Positions 56,877 to 64,000 of a stretch of DNA of 64,000 bases are shown piece by piece. Within the stretch, counting starts at the first letter, position 1, and each line of letters begins with the position of its first letter. The translations under genes and the position numbers were made by a program. The notes under the pieces are model-generated. The model searched no databases. It was not told the origin of the DNA and saw nothing but the letters and a program-made list of their open reading frames with translations. Source of the stretch: Haloglomus litoreum (GTDB lineage Archaea > Halobacteriota > Halobacteria > Halobacteriales > Haloarculaceae); the NCBI RefSeq assembly GCF_029338515.1, contig NZ_CP119988.1, positions 4,464,001-4,528,000 on the forward strand. The letters are read 5' to 3'.

Positions 56877-58562
56877 ATGGACGAGGCCGCCGCGGAGACG
56901 CTCGTGGAGTGGCGCGAATGGGGCGCCGACGCCTTCGACGCCGCCGACGCGCGCACCTGCCCCGTGTTGCTGTCGGTGACGGCGCCGTGGTGCACCCACT
57001 GCCGGGCGATGGACGAGGAGACGTACGCCGAGCCACGCGTGGCCGCGCACCTGAAGGACGGGTTCGTCACGGTCCGGGTCGACGCCGACCGCCAGCCCCG
57101 CGTCCGGGAGCGGTACAACGTCGGTGGGTTCCCCGCGACCGCCTTCCTCACGCCGGACGGCGAGGTCCTGACGGCCGCGGGCTACCTCGGACTGGACGGG
57201 TTCCGCGACATCCTCGATTCGGTGCGCCGGACCTGGGACGCGAAGGGGACCACTGCGGGGTCCGTGCCGCGGGCGCTGGGCGACGAGCCGCCCGCCGGCG
57301 AGGTCACCTCGCAGGTCGAGGCACACATGGTCGACCGCGTCACCGGCGGCTTCGACGGGGAGTTCGGCGGCTGGGGCGAGGGCGCGAAGTTCCCGCTCCC
57401 GCGCGCGGTCGAGTTCGCAGCCAAGCGCGAGCGCACCCGCGACCACGCCACCCGCACGCTCGAGGCCATCCACGCCCACCTGCTCGACACGTACGACGGC
57501 GGGTTCTACCGCTACGCCGACAGCCGGGACTGGTCGGGCCTCCACCGGGAGAAACTCACCGACGAGAACGCCGCACTCGTCCGGGCGTTCGCGACGGGCT
57601 ACCTCTACACGGGTAACGAGACCTACCGCGAGGCCGCCGAGGCCACCGTCGACTACCTCACCACCGACCTCTGGGTCGACGACGCGGGCGAGCGTGGCGC
57701 CTTCGCCGGGAGCCAGGCCGGCGGGGACTACTTCACGCTCCCCGCGAGCGAGCGCGAGGACGCCGACCCGCCGGGCGTCGACGAGACCGTCTTCGCCGAC
57801 CGGAACGGTCTCGTGGCCGACGCGCTGTGCCGCTTCCACGCCGTCACGGACCACGAGGGCGCGGCGCGGTACGCCGAGCGCGCGCTGGAGACGGTGCTCG
57901 ACGAGCTGGTCGAGGGCGGCGAGGTGACCCACTTCCCGCCGGCGGCGGCCGACGAGGGCGAGGTCGTCGAGTCGGGCCTGCTCGTCGACGGGGCGCGCCT
58001 GCTGACGGGCCTGACCACGGCGGCGCAGGTGCTCGGGGGCGACCGCTGGCTCGACGCCGCTCGCGCGGTCGCCGACCGGACCCTCGACCTGCAGGACGAC
58101 ACCGGCGCGTTCCGCGACGGCCCCGCCGAGGGACCGGGCCTGCTGGACCGCCCGCTCCGCCCGCTGGACACGAACGTCGAGGTCGCCGACGGCCTCATCG
58201 ACCTCGCGGCGCTGACCGGCGAGGACCGGTACCGCGAGGCGGCGGCCGACGCGCTCGGCGCGTTCGCGGGCGCCGCCGGCCGGATGGGCGTCGAGGTGGC
58301 GGGCTACGCGACGGCCTGCGCCCGGCACGTCAACGACCCGCTCGTGGTCGAGACGCCGCCCGCCGGGAGCGACCTCCACCGCGCCGCGCTGCGGGTCGCC
58401 GACCACGAGAAGGTCGTGGTCCCGGGCGAGCGCGAGGACGCCGTCGCACGTCGTGGGGCGTCGGCCTCGGACCCGGCGGCAGCGCCGGCAGAGATCGGCC
58501 GAGCGGTCGCCGCCGTCGACCGACCGGACGGGCCCGGGGCCGGGGATAGCCGGGGAAAGTAA
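56877..58562 (+). CDS. DUF255 thioredoxin-domain protein
   Basis: 561 residues. The N-terminal 130 residues form a thioredoxin fold with the active-site-like VTAPWCTHCRAMDEET (about 35-50; CxxC). The rest is a six-hairpin glycosidase-like alpha/alpha barrel (SGLHREKLTDENAALVRAF; FADRNGLVADALCRF). Homologues (spermatogenesis-associated protein 20 family) are of unknown activity, perhaps redox or isomerase-like. The usual length of full-size members is about 700 residues; this haloarchaeal version is shorter. ATG at 56877. Confidence 0.9.
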   Translation: MDEAAAETLVEWREWGADAFDAADARTCPVLLSVTAPWCTHCRAMDEETYAEPRVAAHLKDGFVTVRVDADRQPRVRERYNVGGFPATAFLTPDGEVLTAAGYLGLDGFRDILDSVRRTWDAKGTTAGSVPRALGDEPPAGEVTSQVEAHMVDRVTGGFDGEFGGWGEGAKFPLPRAVEFAAKRERTRDHATRTLEAIHAHLLDTYDGGFYRYADSRDWSGLHREKLTDENAALVRAFATGYLYTGNETYREAAEATVDYLTTDLWVDDAGERGAFAGSQAGGDYFTLPASEREDADPPGVDETVFADRNGLVADALCRFHAVTDHEGAARYAERALETVLDELVEGGEVTHFPPAAADEGEVVESGLLVDGARLLTGLTTAAQVLGGDRWLDAARAVADRTLDLQDDTGAFRDGPAEGPGLLDRPLRPLDTNVEVADGLIDLAALTGEDRYREAAADALGAFAGAAGRMGVEVAGYATACARHVNDPLVVETPPAGSDLHRAALRVADHEKVVVPGEREDAVARRGASASDPAAAPAEIGRAVAAVDRPDGPGAGDSRGK

Positions 58563-58593
58563 ACAACTCTCCAGACGGGTAAACTTCCTCAGT

Positions 58594-58602
58594 GTTTATA
58601 GG
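58594..58602 (+). promoter_or_regulatory. TATA-like box of trmB gene
   Basis: GTTTATAGG is centred about 26 bases before the ATG at 58624, the spacing of a leaderless haloarchaeal promoter. It overlaps the end region of the DUF255 gene by position only. Confidence 0.6.
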
Positions 58603-58623
58603 TGTCGGCGTCCCACGACCGGT

Positions 58624-59430
58624 ATGGCGAGTCTCAGGGACCTCGGGCTGTCGGAGTACGAGGCACGGGCCTACCGGTCCTTGCTGAAGACCGGCCCGAC
58701 GACGGCGAAGGAGCTCTCCCGCGTGAGCGACGTCCCGATGGGCCGCATCTACGACGTGCTCAACAGCATCGAGCAGTACAACCTCGTCCGGTCCCAGTCC
58801 GCGAGCCGGCCGAAGAAGTACGTCGCCGTCGAGCCCGAGACGGCGCTGGACCGGCTGCTCGAGGACAAGAAGCGCGAACTCGAGGAGAAGGCCAGCCAGT
58901 ACGAGTCCATCGTCGACGAGCTGGAGGGGGAGCTGGAGACCGCGGAGCCGGTCGAGGAGCGCTTCTGGACCGCTGCCGTGGGGGCCGACGAGGCCGCCGA
59001 CCTCCTGCTCGAGCGCATCGCCGCCGCCGACTCCCGCATCGTCATCGTCCTCTCGACGTACACGGAGCAGTACTTCGACATCCGCGAGGTCGGCAACGCC
59101 CTGCTGGACAGCCTGCAGGAGGCCCTGGAACGCGACGTCGAGGTCGACTTCCTGATGAAGCCCGAACTCGTCCCGACGCTCCCGCCGGAGTTCGGCGACC
59201 GCTACAGCGAGACCCTCAGCGAGTACGACGCCTTCGAGGTCCGCACCGTCGATGACGTCTCCGGGACGTTCACGCTGGTCGACGAGAGCGAGGTCGTCAT
59301 CGAGGTCCCCCACCCGCTCCAGTCCGAGGAGGTGTTCGCGATGCTGAACCTGAAGGACCGCGAGTTCGCCGCCAGCGTCCGCGAGGAGTTCCGCCCCCGG
59401 TGGGAGGCGGCCGAGGAACTGCTGCTGTAG
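58624..59430 (+). CDS. TrmB-family transcriptional regulator
   Basis: 268 residues. An N-terminal winged helix (LRDLGLSEYEARAYRSLLKTG ... LSRVSDVPMGRIYDVLNSIE, residues about 3-60) leads into a coiled-coil linker (LLEDKKRELEEKASQYESIVDELEG) and a C-terminal effector domain (about 110-268; FDIREVGNALLDSLQEALER). In haloarchaea TrmB controls sugar metabolism genes, but TrmB paralogues are many. The adjacent PiT phosphate transporter gene 60 bases downstream on the same strand is a candidate target. Confidence 0.92.
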   Translation: MASLRDLGLSEYEARAYRSLLKTGPTTAKELSRVSDVPMGRIYDVLNSIEQYNLVRSQSASRPKKYVAVEPETALDRLLEDKKRELEEKASQYESIVDELEGELETAEPVEERFWTAAVGADEAADLLLERIAAADSRIVIVLSTYTEQYFDIREVGNALLDSLQEALERDVEVDFLMKPELVPTLPPEFGDRYSETLSEYDAFEVRTVDDVSGTFTLVDESEVVIEVPHPLQSEEVFAMLNLKDREFAASVREEFRPRWEAAEELLL

Positions 59431-59490
59431 CGGGACCGCCGGGCCGGCTCCCGGGGGACCGCTCCCGAGGTTATATCCGGGCCACCTGCG

Positions 59491-60762
59491 ATGTCGGCCC
59501 TGGAACAACAGATGGTGTCGCTGTCCGTCCTGACCGTCGCGGGGCTCCTGGTGGCCGTGTTCGTCGGGTTCAACATCGGCGGGTCGTCGACGGGGGTGGC
59601 GTTCGGCCCGGCGGTCGGCTCCCGGCTGGTCCGGAAGGCGACCGCCGCCGCGCTGTTCCTCGCCTTCGCCTTCCTCGGCGCGTGGACGGTCGGGCGGAAC
59701 GTCATCGCGACGATGAGCAGCAGCATCGTCCCGGCGGTGCAGTTCACGCCGCTCACGAGCGTCGTCGTCCTGTTCTTCACCGGGCTGTCGCTGTTCATCT
59801 CGAACCTCTACGGCGTCCCGGCGTCGACCTCGATGACCGCCGTCGGCGCCATCGTCGGCCTCGGGCTGGCCTCGGACACGCTCAACCGGGCGCTGATGTT
59901 CGTCATCGTCTCGGCGTGGATCGTCGCGCCCCTGCTGAGCTTCACCGTCGGCGTCGTCGTCGGGCGCTACGTCTACCCCTACCTCGACCGCTACGTCGCG
60001 TTCACGAAGTTCGACCTCCACCTCGTCCAGCTCGACCGCTCCGGGCGGGTACCACGCCCCCGGTTCAACAGGAACGCCTCCCCCCGGGACGTCGTCGGGT
60101 CGCTGTCGGTGGTCGTCATCGGCTGTTACATGGCGTTCTCGGCGGGCGCGTCGAACGCCGCCAACGCCGTCGCGCCCCTGGTCGGCGCGGGCGGCCCGCT
60201 CACCGTCGACCAGGGGGTCCTGCTCGCGGTGTTCGCCTTCGGGCTGGGCGGGTTCACCATCGCCCGCCGCACCCTGGAGACGGTCGGCGACGACATCACC
60301 GAGTTGCCGATCCTGGCCTCGCTCATCGTCTCCGTGGTCGGCGGGACGGTCATCACGGTGCTCTCGCAGTTCGGCATCCCCGCGAGCCTGGCGGTCTCGA
60401 CCACCTCGACCATCATCGGGCTAGGCTGGGGCCGGGCGAGCCGGGCGGCGACCCTGGCCGAACTGGCGAAACCGACGCCCGAACGCCCGGATCTGGAGGT
60501 CGCGACCGGGGCGCTGGTCACCTCACGCGTCGAGGAGGCCCCCACCAGCCCGACCATCGGCGACATCGCGCGCCAGGAAGAGCCCGCGGAGCCGGACGAC
60601 GAGGTGCCGGACGTCCCCGACGTCGGCGCCGAGGGGCCGGCGGATCTGGACGAGCGGAGCCTGTTCGACGCCGGGGCCGCCAAGCGCATCGCCTCGATGT
60701 GGGTGCTGACGCCCGCGCTCGCGGTCACGGCATCCTATCCCGTGTTCCTGCTGCTGTTGTGA
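59491..60762 (+). CDS. PiT-family inorganic phosphate transporter
   Basis: 423 residues, about ten membrane helices. The first PiT signature is a variant, GFNIGGSSTGVAFGPAVGS (about 23-41); the second, FSAGASNAANAVAPL (about 214-228), is standard. A charged cytoplasmic loop with proline-rich acidic sequence (about 340-395) separates the last helices. It imports phosphate with Na+ or H+. Preceded by the TrmB gene and followed by a small membrane protein; TATA-like GGTTATATCC near 59470. Confidence 0.9.
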   Translation: MSALEQQMVSLSVLTVAGLLVAVFVGFNIGGSSTGVAFGPAVGSRLVRKATAAALFLAFAFLGAWTVGRNVIATMSSSIVPAVQFTPLTSVVVLFFTGLSLFISNLYGVPASTSMTAVGAIVGLGLASDTLNRALMFVIVSAWIVAPLLSFTVGVVVGRYVYPYLDRYVAFTKFDLHLVQLDRSGRVPRPRFNRNASPRDVVGSLSVVVIGCYMAFSAGASNAANAVAPLVGAGGPLTVDQGVLLAVFAFGLGGFTIARRTLETVGDDITELPILASLIVSVVGGTVITVLSQFGIPASLAVSTTSTIIGLGWGRASRAATLAELAKPTPERPDLEVATGALVTSRVEEAPTSPTIGDIARQEEPAEPDDEVPDVPDVGAEGPADLDERSLFDAGAAKRIASMWVLTPALAVTASYPVFLLLL

Positions 60763-60836
60763 GCAGGCCGTTCGGCTAGTCGTTACACCCAAATCATTCG
60801 CGTTCAAAGCCCCGATACCGACGAGATGCGTCACCC

Positions 60837-61085
60837 ATGACCACACCAGACGCCGAATCGTTCCCGACACCGAGGCCGTGGTATCGGTCACGAACCGCCG
60901 AGACAGTGCTGGGTGTCGGGCTCTGTCTGGCCATCGCGGCGATGTACGCCGTCCTGCGGTACACGGAGCTCCCGTGGTTCGTCGACCGGACGGCGGCGCT
61001 GATGCTGTTCCTCTCCATCCTCGGGATGGTGGTCGTCTCCGGGCGCGTCGTGACCAGGACCTTCGGCCGACGGCGGAACTACTAG
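60837..61085 (+). CDS. Small two-helix membrane protein
   Basis: 82 residues with two hydrophobic segments (about 25-45 and 55-72) and a basic C-terminal end (RVVTRTFGRRRNY). An N-terminal polar segment (TTPDAESFPTPRPWYRSR) precedes them. Function unknown. It lies 75 bases after the PiT gene on the same strand, with a possible promoter in between, and converges with the glycosyltransferase gene, with 34 bases between stops. Confidence 0.68.
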   Translation: MTTPDAESFPTPRPWYRSRTAETVLGVGLCLAIAAMYAVLRYTELPWFVDRTAALMLFLSILGMVVVSGRVVTRTFGRRRNY

Positions 61086-61119
61086 GTGGGCCCCGAACCG
61101 AACCGCGAAGGCGCTCGTG

Positions 61120-62502
61120 CTAGTCGTCGGTCGTCGGCGACTGCTCCGGCTCCGCTTCGGGCGCGCCCGACCGCGAGGTCGTGACGTACACCGACTCGGT
61201 GTCGAAGACGAACTCGTCGAGGAAGGCGACGACGTAGACGATGCTCTGGAAGAAGAAGTAGAACCAGAGCGTGAACGCCGCGAGGTACTCGACGGGGTGG
61301 TGCGAGTAGCCCTCGCGCCAGTCGCGGGCGAAGATGAGGTACGAGCAGACGACCGGACCCAGCCCGATGGCGGTCCAGAGGTAGTCGTCGAAGGGGAGCC
61401 AGGTCGAGCTGTCGAGGACGAACTGGTCGAGGACGAACAGCGGTGCCACGAGGACGAGCAGGACCGGCAGGAGCGCGTAGCTGAAGGTGTAGATGGCGTC
61501 GGCACGCTGGCGGCGGTCGAGGGTGTCGTTGCGCGAGAGCGGAAGCAGGTGGCGCACCGCGACCTGCATCCAGCCGCGGGCCCAGCGCGAGCGCTGGCTC
61601 CACCAGCCCGACAGGGTAGCGGGGTTCTCCTCGAAGGTGAGGATGTAGGGGTCGACCTGGAGCCGCTTGCCGTGGGCGTGGATGCGCGCCGACATATCGA
61701 TGTCCTCGACGAGAACGTCCTCGTCGAACATCCCGAGTTCATCGAACATCTCGGCCCGGAAGAAGGCCTGGCCGCCGCCGAAGATGGTGAAGCCGCCGAA
61801 CACCTGGCGGCCGAACAGGTCCGCCAGCTCGGCGATGTGGCGCTCGATGGTGGCGTGGAGCGCGAGCAACGAATCGGTGGGGTTCCGGCCGTAGCACCGG
61901 CCCTTCACGCACCAGATCTCGTCGTCGGACTCGAACCAGCGGACGGCACGGGAGACCGCGTCGGGCGCGAACTCGTGGTCGGCGTCGATGCTGGCGATGA
62001 GGTCACCGGTGGCGTACTGGAGCGCGTAGTTGGTCGCCTTGGCCTTGCCGCCGCCGGGCTCGTCCCGCTCGACGGCCTTGACGGCGTCGTACTCGGCGCC
62101 GTAGCGCTCGGCGATGGCGCCCGTGCGGTCGGTGGAGTCGGCCTCGTAGCAGACGACGATCTCCAGGCGCTCCCGCGGGTACTCCAGCGCGAGCGCGGCC
62201 TCGATGGTGTCCGCGAGGACGGGCTCCTCGTTGTACGCCGGGATGACGACGCTCACCAGCGGCAGGTCGTCGGGGAGGTCACCCGGGGGCTCGGTCCGCG
62301 CGAACGCGAGCAGCGAGCTGAGGTACGTCCGACCGACGAGTCCCAGCAGCAGCACCAGCAGGACCGTCCGGAGGGTCCGCTCGTAGGCGACGGAGACCAG
62401 CGCGGGGAGGGTGAGGGCACCGACCAGCGCGGCTGCCGTCAGGCCGTAGACCAGGGCCTTGCGGAGGGAGACGCCGGCCGCATCCGCCGTCTTGACTTTC
62501 AT
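61120..62502 (-). CDS. Family 2 glycosyltransferase with membrane helices
   Basis: 460 residues. Two N-terminal membrane segments (about 15-60), a GT-A catalytic domain with VSVVIPAYNEEPVLADTIEAAL (about 82-103), SIDADHEFAPDAV (DxD, about 175), EDIDMSARIHAHG (ED motif, about 268) and QRSRWARGWMQVA (Q/RxxRW, about 312), then three or more C-terminal membrane segments. The order is that of processive beta-glycosyltransferases (cellulose synthase, hyaluronan synthase, PgaC). It probably makes or extends a cell-surface polysaccharide. Start at 62500-62502. Confidence 0.92.
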   Translation of the reverse strand: MKVKTADAAGVSLRKALVYGLTAAALVGALTLPALVSVAYERTLRTVLLVLLLGLVGRTYLSSLLAFARTEPPGDLPDDLPLVSVVIPAYNEEPVLADTIEAALALEYPRERLEIVVCYEADSTDRTGAIAERYGAEYDAVKAVERDEPGGGKAKATNYALQYATGDLIASIDADHEFAPDAVSRAVRWFESDDEIWCVKGRCYGRNPTDSLLALHATIERHIAELADLFGRQVFGGFTIFGGGQAFFRAEMFDELGMFDEDVLVEDIDMSARIHAHGKRLQVDPYILTFEENPATLSGWWSQRSRWARGWMQVAVRHLLPLSRNDTLDRRQRADAIYTFSYALLPVLLVLVAPLFVLDQFVLDSSTWLPFDDYLWTAIGLGPVVCSYLIFARDWREGYSHHPVEYLAAFTLWFYFFFQSIVYVVAFLDEFVFDTESVYVTTSRSGAPEAEPEQSPTTDD

Positions 62503-62712
62503 TGCCGTTGATATTTCCGTCGCGGCCCATAGTGGTTTTCATACGACCCCGAGAGTACGCTCTCCGCGTCGGTTTCCCCGGGATGCGCCGCCACGACGCC
62601 GACCGGCTCTGGCACCCACCGGAGGCATCGTCCCGTGATATCGGCCGGCACACCGGGGATGGCAGCCCCGTTCCGCGTCGTTCATGGGTGTGCCGGCCTC
62701 GGGTCCACCCGG

Positions 62713-64000
62713 ATGGGTCGCTTCACACGCCGCCGTGCGCGCCGGTGGCTCGCCCGTTGCTGGGGGCGGGCCGCCGCAGCGGCGCGCGCACAGCCCGCCC
62801 ACGCGCTCGCGCTCGCGCTCGTCACGGCCGCCGGCGTCGCGCTGCGGCTGTACGGGCTCGGCGCCGAGAGCTTCTGGATCGACGAGGCCATCACCGCCAC
62901 CCTGATCGAGCGGTCCGGCCCGCTGGAGCTGGTCACGGTGGTCCCTCGCGAGCAGCCGCACCTCCCACCGTACTACGTCCTCCTCGACCTCTGGGCCGGC
63001 GTCGTCGGGCGGGGTGACGCCGCGCTCCGTGCGCTCTCGGCACTGTTCGGCGTCGCCACGCTCCCCTTCGTCTACGGCGTCGGGCGGCGGCTGTTCGACC
63101 GCCGCGTCGGCCTGCTCGCGCTCGCGCTGACCGCGGGCTCGCGGATACAGCTCTACTACGCCCAGGAGGCCCGGATGTACGCGATGCTGACCGCCCTGAC
63201 CGTGGCCTCGTACTACTGCCTGCTGCGGCGCGACGAGCCGCGCTGGGCGGCCGGCTACGTCGTCACCGCGGCCGGCGCGGCCTACGTCCACCCGTTCGGT
63301 GGCCTCGGCGTGCTGGGGGGACTCGCCTACCTCGCGCTCGCCGCCCGGCTCGACGCTCGCGGCCGCCGTTCGAGCGAGTGGCCGGGCATCGCCGGCGACC
63401 GGCGTGCGCCCGCCCTCGTCGGGCTGGCGCTCGTCCCGCTGGTCGTCGCGGCGGCCCGCGAGTTCGCCGTCGGCTTCGAGCTGACCTACCTCTCGCGCCC
63501 GGGGGTCGACGAGGTCGCCCGCTCCCTGCTCGCCTTCTTCGGGTCGTGGCCCACGCCGGGCGTCGGTGTCGCCGTCGGCGCCCTGCTCGCGCTCCTCGCC
63601 GTCGCCGCGTTCACCCGGCTCGCCGTGGCCGCGATGGGCCGCCGCCCCCCCACGCGTGGGGTCGGCGCGACGCTCCTCCTCGCGTGCTGGGCGGCCGTCC
63701 CCGTCGCCGTCCTCGTGGCCGCCTCGCACCTCCTGACGCCGGTGTTCTGGTACCGGTACGCGCTGCCGGCGGCGCCGGCCTGCTACCTGCTGGTCGCCCA
63801 CGGTGGCGTGTGGCTGACCGACCGTGCGGCGGCGTGGCTCGCCGCCCGACGGTCGACCGACACCGGGACGGTGACGGCCACGGACGGCGGGCGCCGCCGC
63901 CTCGCACTCGTGCTCCGGGCGGCGCTCGCGCTCGTGCTCGTCTGCTCGCTGGTCCCCTCGGTCGCGGCCTACCACACGACCGACGGGAAGGACCAGTGGG
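62713..64000 (+). CDS. PMT/ArnT-type membrane glycosyltransferase, 3' end cut
   Basis: 429 codons inside the window; the gene runs off the right edge. Typical features of GT-C dolichyl-phosphate sugar transferases: AESFWIDEAITATLI (catalytic acidic residue in the first lumenal loop, about 50-64), EQPHLPPYYVLLDLWAGV (about 79-96) and AQEARMYAMLTALTV (about 154-168), and at least eight hydrophobic segments. It likely transfers a sugar from a lipid carrier to protein or lipid on the outer face of the membrane. The ATG at 62713 is the most likely start; the basic N-terminus reads GRFTRRRARRWLARC. It is divergent from the GT2 gene with about 210 bases between. Confidence 0.88.
   Translation, partial: MGRFTRRRARRWLARCWGRAAAAARAQPAHALALALVTAAGVALRLYGLGAESFWIDEAITATLIERSGPLELVTVVPREQPHLPPYYVLLDLWAGVVGRGDAALRALSALFGVATLPFVYGVGRRLFDRRVGLLALALTAGSRIQLYYAQEARMYAMLTALTVASYYCLLRRDEPRWAAGYVVTAAGAAYVHPFGGLGVLGGLAYLALAARLDARGRRSSEWPGIAGDRRAPALVGLALVPLVVAAAREFAVGFELTYLSRPGVDEVARSLLAFFGSWPTPGVGVAVGALLALLAVAAFTRLAVAAMGRRPPTRGVGATLLLACWAAVPVAVLVAASHLLTPVFWYRYALPAAPACYLLVAHGGVWLTDRAAAWLAARRSTDTGTVTATDGGRRRLALVLRAALALVLVCSLVPSVAAYHTTDGKDQW

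Overview
The window looks like chromosomal DNA of a haloarchaeon (class Halobacteria). The host DNA is very GC-rich, the predicted proteins are strongly acidic, many genes have a TATA-like box about 25-30 bases before the start codon with no room for a leader, and the gene families are typical of the group: halocyanin, bacterio-opsin-activator-type HTH regulators, a TrmB regulator, Rio2 kinase, an MoxR ATPase and a Trm-less archaeal-type methionyl-tRNA synthetase with a C-terminal OB fold. I cannot name the genus from sequence alone.

Layout. 1-13.4 kb is host core: purB (cut by the window edge), an 800-base non-coding palindromic region, a cupin, MoxR, a 41-residue zinc-finger microprotein, a thiolase/DUF35 pair, kynureninase, a small regulator-plus-membrane-protein operon flanked by two paralogous sensor-like membrane proteins, an SDR dehydrogenase and a hybrid histidine kinase that carries an in-frame array of short hairpins. 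13.4-25.5 kb is an obviously foreign island with much lower GC. It holds a DDE transposase, a winged-helix protein, a Cas4-like Fe-S nuclease, an Orc1/Cdc6 initiator with an AT-rich origin-like region, a small MITE with a clean 9-base target duplication, and then a second module: a DUF4010 membrane protein, a protein that aligns by motif with rifampicin phosphotransferases, an HTH_10 regulator and a divergent class A FAD monooxygenase. Imperfect inverted repeats lie close to both edges of the island.

25.8-64 kb is again host-like. It contains a lipase-family hydrolase, an Fe-S protein with two CDGSH motifs, Rio2, a house-cleaning NTPase, NUDIX, a phosphoribosyltransferase, a UbiA prenyltransferase, VTT-type membrane proteins, metG, an enoyl-CoA hydratase, tRNA-Thr(GGU), a phasin-like coiled coil, a RecA-like/DICT protein, a frameshifted phytanoyl-CoA dioxygenase, an R2lox-type oxidase, RNase H, a HAD phosphatase, pyrF, a zinc-type dehydrogenase, a copper operon (two-domain multicopper oxidase plus two-domain halocyanin), transporters, a DUF255 thioredoxin protein, TrmB, a PiT phosphate permease, a GT2 glycosyltransferase and a truncated membrane glycosyltransferase at the right edge.

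The most unusual items are the rifampicin-phosphotransferase-like/monooxygenase module on the island, the 17-base triloop hairpins that sit both in non-coding DNA and in frame inside two proteins, the Orc1 plus Cas4-like replication module, and a halocyanin whose second domain has lost copper ligands.
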